This document shows positions 26,299 to 34,747 of a DNA stretch of 60,378 bases, in pieces. Each line of letters opens with the position of its first letter. The first letter of the stretch is position 1. The DNA is from an uncultured Clostridia bacterium (lineage in GTDB: Bacteria; Bacillota; Clostridia; Oscillospirales; Acutalibacteraceae). The position numbers were made by a program, and so were the translations under genes. The notes beneath the pieces were generated by a model, which was not told the DNA's origin, ran no database searches, and saw only the letters and a list, made by a program, of their open reading frames with translations. The stretch covers positions 1 to 60,378 of the forward strand of contig CAMVQZ010000003.1 in the NCBI GenBank assembly GCA_947169745.1, given 5' to 3'.

Positions 26299-28206
26299 AT
26301 GACTGCTTTTTCAATGGATGAATACTACAAGGGTATCAGCGTAAATGCATACGAGTATTTTGGTGCTCACCCGGTTTCTGACAATGACGAGGATGGAGTT
26401 ATTTTCAGAGTTTATGCGCCTTCCGCTCACGGAGTAGATGTTCTTGGAGATTTTAACGGATGGAATGGCGGATATCATCCGATGAACAGAATAAACTATG
26501 GTATCTATGAGCTCGCTGTTCCCGATGCAAGGGTAGGACAGCTTTATAAGTTTCGCGTATACCAGCAGGGAGGCAATGTTGTAGATAAAGCGGATCCTTA
26601 TGCTTTCCACAGCGAATTAAGACCCAACACTGCCTCTATCATTACCAGGATAGCTCCTGAGAAGATTTTTAATGATGAGAAGTGGATGAAGAGCCGTTCA
26701 AAGTGTTATGATAAGCCTCTTAATATTTATGAGATGCATATGGGCTCATGGAAAAAACCCGAAGGCAAAAGCGAGGCTGACGGCGGAGCCCAGTGGTTCA
26801 GGTACGATGAGGTTGCTGACGATCTTATCAAATATGTAAAAGAAAACAATTTCACACATATAGAGGTAATGCCTCTTGCAGAATTTCCCTTTGATGGTTC
26901 CTGGGGTTATCAGGCATCACAGTATTACAGCGCTACTTCCAGATATGGTACACCGGAGCAGCTTATGATGTTTGTCAACAAATGTCACGAGAACAATATA
27001 GGCGTTATCATTGATTTTGCGTTTGTACATTTTGTCAGAGATAATTATTCTCTTGCAAAGTTCGACGGAACCGATCTTTATGAATATCCGCCTTCAGATG
27101 TAAACCAGAGTGAATGGGGAACATATAATTTCAATGTATCCAGAGGTGAAGTTCAGAGCTTCCTTATTTCCTGTGCTTCATTCTGGCTTGATGCATATCA
27201 TTTTGATGGCATAAGGATGGATGCTATTAACAACGGTATCTATTGGATGGGTAATAAGGACAGAGGTGTCAATGATCGTTCTGTAGAGTTCTTTAAAAAG
27301 ATGAATACTCTTCTTAATGAAAACTTCGGAAATATTATGCTTATTGCAGAGGATTCCTCTGACTATCCCGGAGTTACAAAGCCCGTCAAGGAAGGCGGTC
27401 TCGGATTTGACTATAAATGGGATATGGGCTGGATGAATGATACTCTTGAGTATATGAAGATCGATCCTCTCTGGAGAGCAGGAAGTCATAACAAGATCAA
27501 CTGGTCAATGGCATATTTCTATTATGAGAGGTTTATTCTTCCGTTCTCACATGATGAAGTTGTTCACGGTAAGGCTACTATAGTCCAGAAGATGTTCGGC
27601 GGCGACTATGCCGATAAATTTGCTCAGGCAAGGACTCTGTATGCATATATGTTCACACATCCCGGAAAGACCCTTAATTTTATGGGTAATGAGCTTGGTA
27701 TGTTCAGAGAATGGGATGAGACAAAAGAACTTGATTGGTTCCTTATAAGAGATTATGAGATGCATCGTTGTTTCCATAGATTTTTCCGTGAATTAGGAGA
27801 GCTCACTACAAAGAATCCTGCGTTCTATGAAAAGGATTATGAGAGTGATGGTTTTCTTTGGATTAATGCTGATGATGCAGATCATAATGTATACTCATAC
27901 TATCGTATGACTGATGGTCAGAAATATGTAATAGTCTGCAATATGGCAAATGCAGTCAGAGAAAACTATCGTATAGGTCTCAAGGAGTCTTGTACACTTA
28001 CTGAAGTGTTTAATACCGATTTTGAGATATATGGCGGTAAGGGTATAACAAATGCTAAGCCTATAAAATCGTTGCATGAGCAGTGCTGTCAGTGGGAATA
28101 CTCTGCAGATATAAGGCTTGCTCCCTTCGGAACGGCTATTTTCGCAGTCAAGGAAAATCCCAAGCCGAAGCCTAAAAAGACTACAGCGAAAAAAGAAAAG
28201 AAATGA
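26299..28206 (+). CDS. glgB: 1,4-alpha-glucan branching enzyme
   Basis: 635 residues, a short form of the family. An N-terminal CBM48-like domain (about 15-110) contains FRVYAPSAHGVDVLGDFNGW. The GH13 barrel follows, with catalytic Asp308 (GIRMDAI), Glu351 (LIAEDSS) and Asp419 (SHDEVVHGK). It introduces alpha-1,6 branches into glycogen. The end is an unusual Pro/Lys tail (NPKPKPKKTTAKKEKK). No other glycogen gene is adjacent, although phosphoglucomutases lie at 55325 and 58575. GTAGGAGATG precedes the ATG. Confidence 0.95.
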   Translation: MTAFSMDEYYKGISVNAYEYFGAHPVSDNDEDGVIFRVYAPSAHGVDVLGDFNGWNGGYHPMNRINYGIYELAVPDARVGQLYKFRVYQQGGNVVDKADPYAFHSELRPNTASIITRIAPEKIFNDEKWMKSRSKCYDKPLNIYEMHMGSWKKPEGKSEADGGAQWFRYDEVADDLIKYVKENNFTHIEVMPLAEFPFDGSWGYQASQYYSATSRYGTPEQLMMFVNKCHENNIGVIIDFAFVHFVRDNYSLAKFDGTDLYEYPPSDVNQSEWGTYNFNVSRGEVQSFLISCASFWLDAYHFDGIRMDAINNGIYWMGNKDRGVNDRSVEFFKKMNTLLNENFGNIMLIAEDSSDYPGVTKPVKEGGLGFDYKWDMGWMNDTLEYMKIDPLWRAGSHNKINWSMAYFYYERFILPFSHDEVVHGKATIVQKMFGGDYADKFAQARTLYAYMFTHPGKTLNFMGNELGMFREWDETKELDWFLIRDYEMHRCFHRFFRELGELTTKNPAFYEKDYESDGFLWINADDADHNVYSYYRMTDGQKYVIVCNMANAVRENYRIGLKESCTLTEVFNTDFEIYGGKGITNAKPIKSLHEQCCQWEYSADIRLAPFGTAIFAVKENPKPKPKKTTAKKEKK

Positions 28207-28214
28207 TTAACATT

Positions 28215-28248
28215 AAGCACCTCCGTTTAAAAGATGGAGGTGCTTTTT
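28215..28248 (+). terminator. Terminator between convergent glgB and the DUF4363 gene
   Basis: AGCACCTCC (28216-28224) pairs with GGAGGTGCT (28236-28244) and TTTT follows. The stem could also serve the minus-strand gene ending at 28248, though the T run on that strand is poorer. Confidence 0.88.
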
Positions 28249-28628
28249 CAGAATACATTATAGACAGAAGGATATTCCATATCCTTGAAATGAGCAAGTA
28301 GAACAAGTGCCCTGCTTGCTTCGGTTATAAATACTTCATCATTATTTCCGTTCAGTTGATAATCAGCTGTTTTAAGCGATTCGTCTATCTCATCGATCCT
28401 CCCGTGTGAAATGAATATCTGCATTTTCTGAAAATTACTGTTCCAGATTTCCATGCAGTCATTCATTACACTGCGGGCTTTTTCATTTTTACCATCATTA
28501 ACAAGCTCAATTGCTTTGCTGAGTTTTGCGCCTACAGCATCAGATGTTTCTGTGTTTATCCTGAAACCGGCTGAAGTTATTATCAGAAGTATAAGTGCGA
28601 TAATGCCAGCGGTAAATAGTTTTTGCAT
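28248..28628 (-). CDS. DUF4363-family protein
   Basis: 126 residues. An N-terminal hydrophobic segment (about 5-22) acts as signal or membrane anchor. The remainder is a helical extracytoplasmic domain with IELVNDGKNEKARSVM and a C-terminal LVLLAHFKDMEYPS. DUF4363 genes commonly follow DUF421 genes in Clostridia, as here, 10 bp downstream. No catalytic motif is visible. A role at the spore membrane is an inference from the germination genes next door. Confidence 0.8.
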   Translation of the reverse strand: MQKLFTAGIIALILLIITSAGFRINTETSDAVGAKLSKAIELVNDGKNEKARSVMNDCMEIWNSNFQKMQIFISHGRIDEIDESLKTADYQLNGNNDEVFITEASRALVLLAHFKDMEYPSVYNVF

Positions 28629-28638
28629 TTTTCCTCCT

Positions 28639-29310
28639 TTATCCTTCTGCCTTTATTATTTTGTAATGTTTTCCCTTATCGGCCGTCATAATGAAAATAT
28701 CCTGCAGATCTGTTTTTTCCAGCTTAAGAATACCCTTAAGCCAGTTCTTATCAAGATGACAGAATTCAAGAGATGATTCGGCAATCTGGCCGTCGCTGAC
28801 GATCACTGTTTGTATGCCGTCATTTTTAGCGGTAACACCAAGCTGTCTGGCAGTAACGGTATCACAGGAGGCTTTTTTCATTATACTCATTTTTCCGTTT
28901 GTTTCTACAATAGCGTAATCCACATCATCAATATGGAAAATATCCTTTTGCCGTAACTCCTTAAACAGATCCTCTGCGCTCATTCTGAGTTTTTCCATTG
29001 CCTTCTGATCTACCTTCCCGTTGTTGATGACGATAACAGGTTTTCCGCATATCAGTTTTCTGAGCTTCGTGTGTTTAAGCATCAGAATAGAAATAACTAT
29101 CTCGCAAATGACGAGAACAAGAAGGGGGACAATACCGCTGACCATAGATTGATCGTTATCCTGCATAGGTATTGCAGCAATATCTGATAGCAAGAATGTA
29201 ATAACAAGCTCACTGGTCTGAAGCTCGCTGATTTGTCTTTTACCCATTATCCGGATCGACGTTATGATAATAATGTAAAGCAATATCGTTCTGATAACTG
29301 ATATTATCAA
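28639..29310 (-). CDS. DUF421 (YetF/YdfR-like) membrane protein
   Basis: 223 residues. Three hydrophobic segments (about 3-20, 35-50, 58-80) are followed by a soluble domain. Family motifs are RIMGKRQISELQTSELVITF and the region around RKLICGKPVIVINNGKV. DUF421 proteins occur in spore-forming bacteria, and a related protein of the spoVA mobile operon raises spore resistance. It is divergent from gerA with about 120 bp between them, so shared control is possible. Confidence 0.85.
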   Translation of the reverse strand: MIISVIRTILLYIIIITSIRIMGKRQISELQTSELVITFLLSDIAAIPMQDNDQSMVSGIVPLLVLVICEIVISILMLKHTKLRKLICGKPVIVINNGKVDQKAMEKLRMSAEDLFKELRQKDIFHIDDVDYAIVETNGKMSIMKKASCDTVTARQLGVTAKNDGIQTVIVSDGQIAESSLEFCHLDKNWLKGILKLEKTDLQDIFIMTADKGKHYKIIKAEG

Positions 29311-29433
29311 TGTATTCCTTCCTCTCCGATGTGGTTTTCATTCAGTAATAATATTCTTCTCAAAAAAAGGTTTTAATATACATAGTTTTGTCACGGTTGC
29401 AAATAATATTAAAGCTTGGAGAGGGTGAGAATA

Positions 29434-30972
29434 TTGTATGAATTTATTGCCTCTGTCCTGAGATTATACGATAAAGGTTCAGAAGCGGCTCAGAAAAAAA
29501 CAAGTGTTAGTATGAAAGATTCTCTGGATGAGAATATAAACCTTATAAAAACGGAATTCAATAATTCTGAGGATCTTACTATTCATATTATGAGGATCCG
29601 GACAACGCGAATAGCAATTATAGTAATTGACAATATGGTAAATAAAGATATTCTTGCAAACTGTGTCATCAAACCCCTTTTTCATAAAGAGATCAATAGT
29701 AATCCTGAAGAGTATATATCAGGTATCAGTGAAGAGGTCTTGATTACAGATGACATAACAAAGATCAATAAACTTGAGGAAGTATGTACGGCGATACTAT
29801 CAGGTTTTGCCGTAATTGCTGTTGATGGGTTTTCAGAATTGCTTTCAGTTGGTATACAGGGATTTCAGACGAGAAGTATTTCTGAGCCCGAGTCGGATGT
29901 CGTGCAGAGAGGTTCAAGAGAAGGCTTTGTAGAATCACTGAGAACAAATATTTCAATGCTCAGAAGAAAGATAAAGTCGCCGAAGCTGTGCTTTGAAACA
30001 ATGACGGTAGGTAATATCTCAAGGACAGATGTAGGTATCTGTTATCTCAGGGATGCTGTTTCGGACAGTATTCTTAAAGAATTAAAGTGCCGTCTCAGAA
30101 ATGTTGATCTTGATACCGTTTTATCTGCTGGATATCTTGTACCTTATCTTGAAGACAGGGGAGGGGTGTCTCCTTTCCGGACAGTGGGTGTAACGGAAAG
30201 ACCGGATACTGTTTGCGGCAAGCTGACGGAAGGCAGAATTGCTGTGATGATAGACGGCGTTCCATCAGCGCTTATTGTACCTTATTTATTCGGTGAGTAT
30301 TTTCAGACTCTCGATGATTATTCAAACCGTCCGTATTTTTCCGTTTTTACAAGATGGCTGAAATTTATATCTTTTCTCGTATCGATACTTCTTCCCGGAA
30401 TATTCACATCTCTTGGCACCTTTGCACCGGAAATGTTTCCCACTCTTCTACTGAATAAGATTGCCGGCTCTATTGGTCATACTCCCTTATCCCTTACTGC
30501 AGAAACCATCCTGATACTGCTTGTCTATGAAATAATGAGAGAATCAGGACTAAGAATGCCGCAGCCTCTGGGATATGCAGTAAGCATAGTAGGAGGTCTT
30601 GTTATAGGAGATACCGCAGTCAGTGCAGGACTGATAGGAGCCCCTACCCTGATGGTAGTAGCTGTATCCGCAATATGTTCATACATTATTCCTAATCTGT
30701 ACGCACCTGCAGCTATTCTGAGGCTTGCTTTCACGGTCTGCGGAGGGATTGCTGGTATATGGGGTGTTTCGGCTCTGTTTGCAGTAGTACTGATAAACAT
30801 CTGCAGTAAGACAAGCTTCGGGATTCCATATACAGCTCCAATATCTCCTCTAGGCGCATCTGCGTTCAGAGATATTTTTATCCGTGCAGGATGGAAGACT
30901 CTTTCGGCTCATAGCGAAAAGGTACAGGATATGCCTGGAGCTGAAAATAAGGAGGATGAAAGAAATGACTGA
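29434..30972 (+). CDS. gerA: Spore germinant receptor subunit A (GerA family)
   Basis: About 512 residues from TTG 29434, chosen because GGAGAGGG (29418-29425) lies 8 nt upstream. The N-terminal soluble domain (about 1-290) has the GFVESLRTNISMLRRKIKSP motif. Membrane segments follow with FTSLGTFAPEMFPTLL, ESGLRMPQPLGYAVSIVGGL and SPLGASAFRDIFIRAGW. It forms a germinant-sensing channel with the B and C subunits. The germinant cannot be read from the sequence. Its stop overlaps the gerB start (ATGACTGA). Confidence 0.93.
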   Translation: MYEFIASVLRLYDKGSEAAQKKTSVSMKDSLDENINLIKTEFNNSEDLTIHIMRIRTTRIAIIVIDNMVNKDILANCVIKPLFHKEINSNPEEYISGISEEVLITDDITKINKLEEVCTAILSGFAVIAVDGFSELLSVGIQGFQTRSISEPESDVVQRGSREGFVESLRTNISMLRRKIKSPKLCFETMTVGNISRTDVGICYLRDAVSDSILKELKCRLRNVDLDTVLSAGYLVPYLEDRGGVSPFRTVGVTERPDTVCGKLTEGRIAVMIDGVPSALIVPYLFGEYFQTLDDYSNRPYFSVFTRWLKFISFLVSILLPGIFTSLGTFAPEMFPTLLLNKIAGSIGHTPLSLTAETILILLVYEIMRESGLRMPQPLGYAVSIVGGLVIGDTAVSAGLIGAPTLMVVAVSAICSYIIPNLYAPAAILRLAFTVCGGIAGIWGVSALFAVVLINICSKTSFGIPYTAPISPLGASAFRDIFIRAGWKTLSAHSEKVQDMPGAENKEDERND

Positions 30973-32014
30973 CAGAATCTCTGCAGTACAGTTATTTATC
31001 CTCCTTACAGCCGGAAAGCTTGCTGGTCTGATACTGTATCCTGGAGTTACGGATACTTATGTATCGTTATTTTCGTTTATTCCAGCTATAATTATTTATT
31101 CTATGATGGTATATTTTCTGATAATACCTTCTTCTATGCGGAATAAAATATCAGGATTGTTATCTGCCCGGTATCCGGAACGCTGGTTGAGCTTTTTCTT
31201 TTCATTGTATTTTATGTATATGGTCTTTCTGAGATTATATCGTTTTTACAGATTTGCTCAGCTGAATACAACTGAGGGCTTAAGTCCTTTATTCATAACA
31301 CTATTTATTCTGACAGCGGCAGTATATGCGGCAACTTCCGGCTCAGAAGCTGTTGCAAGATTTTCCGGATTTGTGTTTTTTTCGTTTTTAATTTGTTCTG
31401 TTCCACTTATTTATCTGATGCTTCAGACTTTCGATCCCGGATCTCTGACTGCTATCAGCAAAGGAACAACGGGAGATACCGTATGGTGTCTCCAGGAGAT
31501 TATTTCGGAAAGCGATGATCTAGCGCTGATGTTTATACTTTCATCATCCGCATCAGGAAAATTCAGACGAACCGCAATGCTCTGGAATACCTTTATTCTG
31601 ATATCATTCCTGTTTTTCCTGATAATCGTCGGAGGCTCGGTGATAGATTATATCGAAGGAACAGATTATCCGATATATAAAATAACAGACAGTGCATCCT
31701 TTCTCCAGAGAACAGCTCCGGTATTTGTAATGATAACTATACTTTGCATTATATGTCTTATATCGGCAGAACTGTATGTTGTTATGAAACTTCCGGATAA
31801 TTTTGCATTTTCCGGCAAGCAAAAAAAATTTTTCATAATTATTATTGCCGCTGCTGTATACGGCGGAGCTCTCCTTGTGATATTTTTTTCCGGACTGAGA
31901 GATGCTGTATACTCTGAAAAAGTCAGATTTATTATCACTATGCTGTTTTCACTTGTTGTACCTCTCATCTCATTTGCTGTTATGATAATAAAAGAAAGAA
32001 AGGTAAGAGCGTAA
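30965..32014 (+). CDS. gerB: Spore germinant receptor subunit B (GerB family, APC fold)
   Basis: 349 residues, about ten hydrophobic segments. It starts MTDRISAVQLFILLTAGKLA, typical of GerB. ATG 30965 is preferred because GGAGG (30951-30955) lies 9 nt upstream; ATG 30956 abuts it. It overlaps gerA by 8 bp and is followed directly by gerC. The family belongs to the amino-acid transporter superfamily and holds the germinant-binding pocket. Confidence 0.92.
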   Translation: MTDRISAVQLFILLTAGKLAGLILYPGVTDTYVSLFSFIPAIIIYSMMVYFLIIPSSMRNKISGLLSARYPERWLSFFFSLYFMYMVFLRLYRFYRFAQLNTTEGLSPLFITLFILTAAVYAATSGSEAVARFSGFVFFSFLICSVPLIYLMLQTFDPGSLTAISKGTTGDTVWCLQEIISESDDLALMFILSSSASGKFRRTAMLWNTFILISFLFFLIIVGGSVIDYIEGTDYPIYKITDSASFLQRTAPVFVMITILCIICLISAELYVVMKLPDNFAFSGKQKKFFIIIIAAAVYGGALLVIFFSGLRDAVYSEKVRFIITMLFSLVVPLISFAVMIIKERKVRA

Positions 32015-33025
32015 TTGAAAAGAAAGATATCCGTTTTACTTGTGTTAGTTTTATTTGTTTTAATAATAACTGGCTGCAATAAGCTTCAGCTTAATCAACG
32101 AATGATAGTACAAGGGATAGGAATAGATAAAAACAGAGATGGATACTATATGACATTTATTGTTCTGGATACAGAAAATGAAAAGGAAAACAGCTCGGAG
32201 ATAATGTATTCTGAAGGTGAAAATGTTGAGGATGCTATCATTCGCTTTCAGAATAATACAGGAAGAAGAATACTTCTCAGTCAGTGCCTGTTTATAATGA
32301 TGAACAAATCTGCAGCAGAAAACTGCGATGAGACTTTATCCTTCTTTGTGACTGATAAAGAAATAATGAAAACTGTAACTCTTGAAGTAACAGGAGACAA
32401 AGCTGCAGATGTTATTGATACCGCTTATAATAAATATAATTATTCTGCAGAAAACATCAGCCTGAGTACTGAAAGTAAGGTGATTAACCAGGAGTGCGCA
32501 CATTATACACTGTACGATCATATGGTCTCTCTTAAGGGAATGCACGGTGATAAGCTGCTTGCATATGTGGAAACGGATCCCTATACCTCGTCGCTATATG
32601 CGTATAAAAGCTGTATCATAAAGGGTGATAACGAGGGAGCCTTTGTACTTGATGAGTATTACACTCTTGGAAGTCTGATAATGTCCGGTCAATGCAAAGA
32701 GGTTTCCTTGTATTCTGTTGATGATAAAAGAATGTATCATATTTCAGGATTAAAAACAAAACTATCGGCTGTTCCTCAGGGTGATGGAATTGATATAAGA
32801 ATAACTGCAAGGGGAGAGACTGATAAAAACAGCAGGGATAAGGCAGAGAAAGAGGTTTATGAGCGGATATCCTCAAGCGCAGTCAAAATTTTTAAAGATA
32901 ACAGATCAGATGTTTTTTCAATAATAAAAAATTCTTTCCCTTCAAAGGATATCACCGAAGTACAAAGAGAGAACCTGCTGGAAAAAAGTACTATTTTTGT
33001 TGATGTCAGACTAAGTGGAATTTAA
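32015..33025 (+). CDS. gerC: Spore germinant receptor subunit C, lipoprotein (GerC family)
   Basis: 336 residues. The signal peptide ends in the lipobox IITGC, so Cys21 should be lipidated. The next part QRMIVQGIGIDKNRDGYYMT is typical of Ger(x)C proteins. TTG start at 32015 follows the gerB stop (TAATTG) with AAAGG about 10 nt upstream. It completes the gerABC receptor operon. No clear terminator follows before the repeat at 33094. Confidence 0.92.
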   Translation: MKRKISVLLVLVLFVLIITGCNKLQLNQRMIVQGIGIDKNRDGYYMTFIVLDTENEKENSSEIMYSEGENVEDAIIRFQNNTGRRILLSQCLFIMMNKSAAENCDETLSFFVTDKEIMKTVTLEVTGDKAADVIDTAYNKYNYSAENISLSTESKVINQECAHYTLYDHMVSLKGMHGDKLLAYVETDPYTSSLYAYKSCIIKGDNEGAFVLDEYYTLGSLIMSGQCKEVSLYSVDDKRMYHISGLKTKLSAVPQGDGIDIRITARGETDKNSRDKAEKEVYERISSSAVKIFKDNRSDVFSIIKNSFPSKDITEVQRENLLEKSTIFVDVRLSGI

Positions 33026-33093
33026 CATGTATTTTATTCAGAACCCAAAAGAATGCATTGTTTTGCGAATATACCAGCAAGACTTACAAATAT

Positions 33094-33300
33094 CCAGGCG
33101 CTCACTGTCAGGGGATTGAAAATCCTGAACTCAGGATAAACCAGCCGCAAGAAGCAGCCTGTGCAGGCTGCGACGGCAAGGGGTGGGAGTACTGTCTGAG
33201 GTACTGAGCGACGGATGCCTTGGAACAAGAATATATGTACGCACAACAGAGCGAGTGCAAACGAGCGATTATGTGAATACGGGTGCAGCGTCGACGTTGC
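33094..33300 (+). repeat. Dispersed hairpin repeat, copy B (type II end)
   Basis: It starts near CAGGCGCTCACTGTCAGGGG and contains the perfect hairpin GCAGCC-TGTGCA-GGCTGC at about 33136-33153. It then has GAGCGAGTGCAAACGAGCGA and ends with the near-palindrome GCAGCGTCGACGTTGC (33285-33300). The hairpin loop differs from copy E while the stem is the same, which suggests selection on structure. The region 33026-33093 holds nothing else I recognise. Confidence 0.8.
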
Positions 33301-33318
33301 CTGATGGAGAGGACGAGG

Positions 33319-33347
33319 TTGACGGGGTTAACGTGTTAAGGTAAAAT
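33319..33347 (+). promoter_or_regulatory. Promoter after repeat copy B (TTGACG-17-TAAAAT)
   Basis: TTGACG at 33319-33324 and TAAAAT at 33342-33347 are 17 bp apart. The start would be about 33354, very near the DUF5131 gene's ribosome site (33358-33364). Confidence 0.5.
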
Positions 33348-33370
33348 AATAATAAAAGGGGGTGGCAGAT

Positions 33371-34462
33371 ATGCCTGTCTGGAATCCGTGGCATGGCTGC
33401 AGGAAGTATAGCAGCGGATGTAAAAACTGCTATGTCTATAGGAGGGATTCAGCCTTCGGCAAGGATAGTAGTGTAATCAATAAGACAAAAGCCTTTGACC
33501 TTCCTCTGAAAAAGGATCGAAACGGAAGATATAAACTTCTTGGCAGCGCAGGAGTTGTTTACACCTGTATGACATCTGATTTCTTTATCGAGGAAGCAGA
33601 TGAATGGAGAAGCGAAATATGGAAAATGATATCTTTAAGAAGTGACCTTCATTTCATAATAATAACAAAACGTATAGTCAGGATGAGTGAATGCCTTCCT
33701 GAGAACTGGGGATCAGGTTATGATAATGTGACAATATGTTGTACCTGTGAAAACCAGGAGGAGGCTGACAGACGTTTGCCTGTATTTCTGGAGCTTCCGA
33801 TAAAACACCGTCATATTATAGAGGAACCGATGCTTTCGGATATTAATATCAGTAAATATCTCGAAACCGGGAAAATCAGCCGTGTTATTTGTGGGGGAGA
33901 ATCAGGAGATAATGCCAGGATTTGTGATTACGAATGGATACTTGATTCAAGAAAACAATGTGAAAAAACAGGAACTGAGTTTTATTTCAAACAGACTGGT
34001 GCAAAATTCAGAAAAGACGGAAGACTTTATAATGTAAAGAGAAAGTATCAGATGTCCCAGGCTCAGAAGGCCGGGATAAATATTGTGTATGAGAAAACAA
34101 AGGATCATAGTGTTCTTTTTAACAGGTTGTCTGGTTCTTCCTTTCGCTCCAGGTTCAGATTATCTGAAAGAGATGTTTTATACATAAAAGAAAAGGGTAT
34201 AGAAACTATCAGATCTCATGCGAACGATTTTATCACGAAAAGACTTGCTCCGGAGTATCCGGAAAATGATGGGAAACAGACTCCGATGAGAGGACATCCG
34301 GTTTTTATTGCGCAACACGCATGCGCCTGCTGCTGCAGAGACTGTTTATATAAATGGCATAGAATAGAGAAGGGAAGAAAGCTTTCCGAAAACGAAATTA
34401 ATGATTTAGTTGATATTGTTATGGAATGGATCCAAAGACAGTCTGAAAATTATCGGGTTTAG
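33371..34462 (+). CDS. DUF5131 (phage Gp37/Gp68-like) and DUF4186 fusion protein
   Basis: 363 residues from ATG 33371, with GGGGGTG at 33358-33364 as ribosome site; GTG 33362 overlaps that site. The N-terminal domain (1 to about 225) matches DUF5131: WNPWHGC, a radical-SAM-like CxxxxxCxxCY (CRKYSSGCKNCYVYRR), CMTSDFFIEEAD and VICGGESGDNARICD. The C-terminal domain (about 250-350) matches DUF4186: SSFRSRFRLSERDVLYI, MRGHPVFIAQHACACCCRDC and a KWH segment. The second domain is Cys/His-rich and may bind metal. Both functions are unknown to me. DUF5131 is common in phages and mobile islands. Confidence 0.82.
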   Translation: MPVWNPWHGCRKYSSGCKNCYVYRRDSAFGKDSSVINKTKAFDLPLKKDRNGRYKLLGSAGVVYTCMTSDFFIEEADEWRSEIWKMISLRSDLHFIIITKRIVRMSECLPENWGSGYDNVTICCTCENQEEADRRLPVFLELPIKHRHIIEEPMLSDINISKYLETGKISRVICGGESGDNARICDYEWILDSRKQCEKTGTEFYFKQTGAKFRKDGRLYNVKRKYQMSQAQKAGINIVYEKTKDHSVLFNRLSGSSFRSRFRLSERDVLYIKEKGIETIRSHANDFITKRLAPEYPENDGKQTPMRGHPVFIAQHACACCCRDCLYKWHRIEKGRKLSENEINDLVDIVMEWIQRQSENYRV

Positions 34463-34560
34463 TTATAGATATAAATTACAATCTTTATGGTATGTTTTGA
34501 AGGCTTTTTATGCAAAGCCCTACAGATATCAGCGATGAGCCTCATTGAGACTGTATTTGC

Positions 34561-34589
34561 TTGACAATAAAATGACGTTATGTTATAAT
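34561..34589 (+). promoter_or_regulatory. Consensus promoter of the polysaccharide operon (TTGACA-17-TATAAT)
   Basis: TTGACA at 34561-34566 and TATAAT at 34584-34589, 17 bp apart: a perfect match to the housekeeping consensus. The predicted start near 34596 gives a leader of about 150 nt. Confidence 0.85.
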
Positions 34590-34605
34590 TTAGCTTGTGT
34601 AATAA

Positions 34606-34690
34606 GGCATGAAACACGGTTTTATGCCGATGAATACTGGAGTTTTTAATTAGTCCTTTGTCTTAGTCTGCCGCTTTACTGCGGCTGCTT
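34606..34690 (+). promoter_or_regulatory. Structured leader of the polysaccharide operon
   Basis: Two hairpins are visible. GGCATGAAA (34606-34614) pairs with TTTTATGCC (34620-34628). GCCGC pairs with GCGGC around 34670-34685. Neither has a T run. Long polysaccharide operons in Firmicutes can carry leader RNAs for antitermination; that role here is a guess. Confidence 0.4.
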
Positions 34691-34747
34691 TCACGTCATA
34701 TGGAAATAATCAGAAACAACAATCACTTTGGATCAGAGGCGATTATT

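Noticed and set aside
29311-29433. SigG-type promoters for the divergent sporulation genes
   Set aside because: CATAG-like strings occur but none is correctly spaced from a matching -35, so nothing is claimed.
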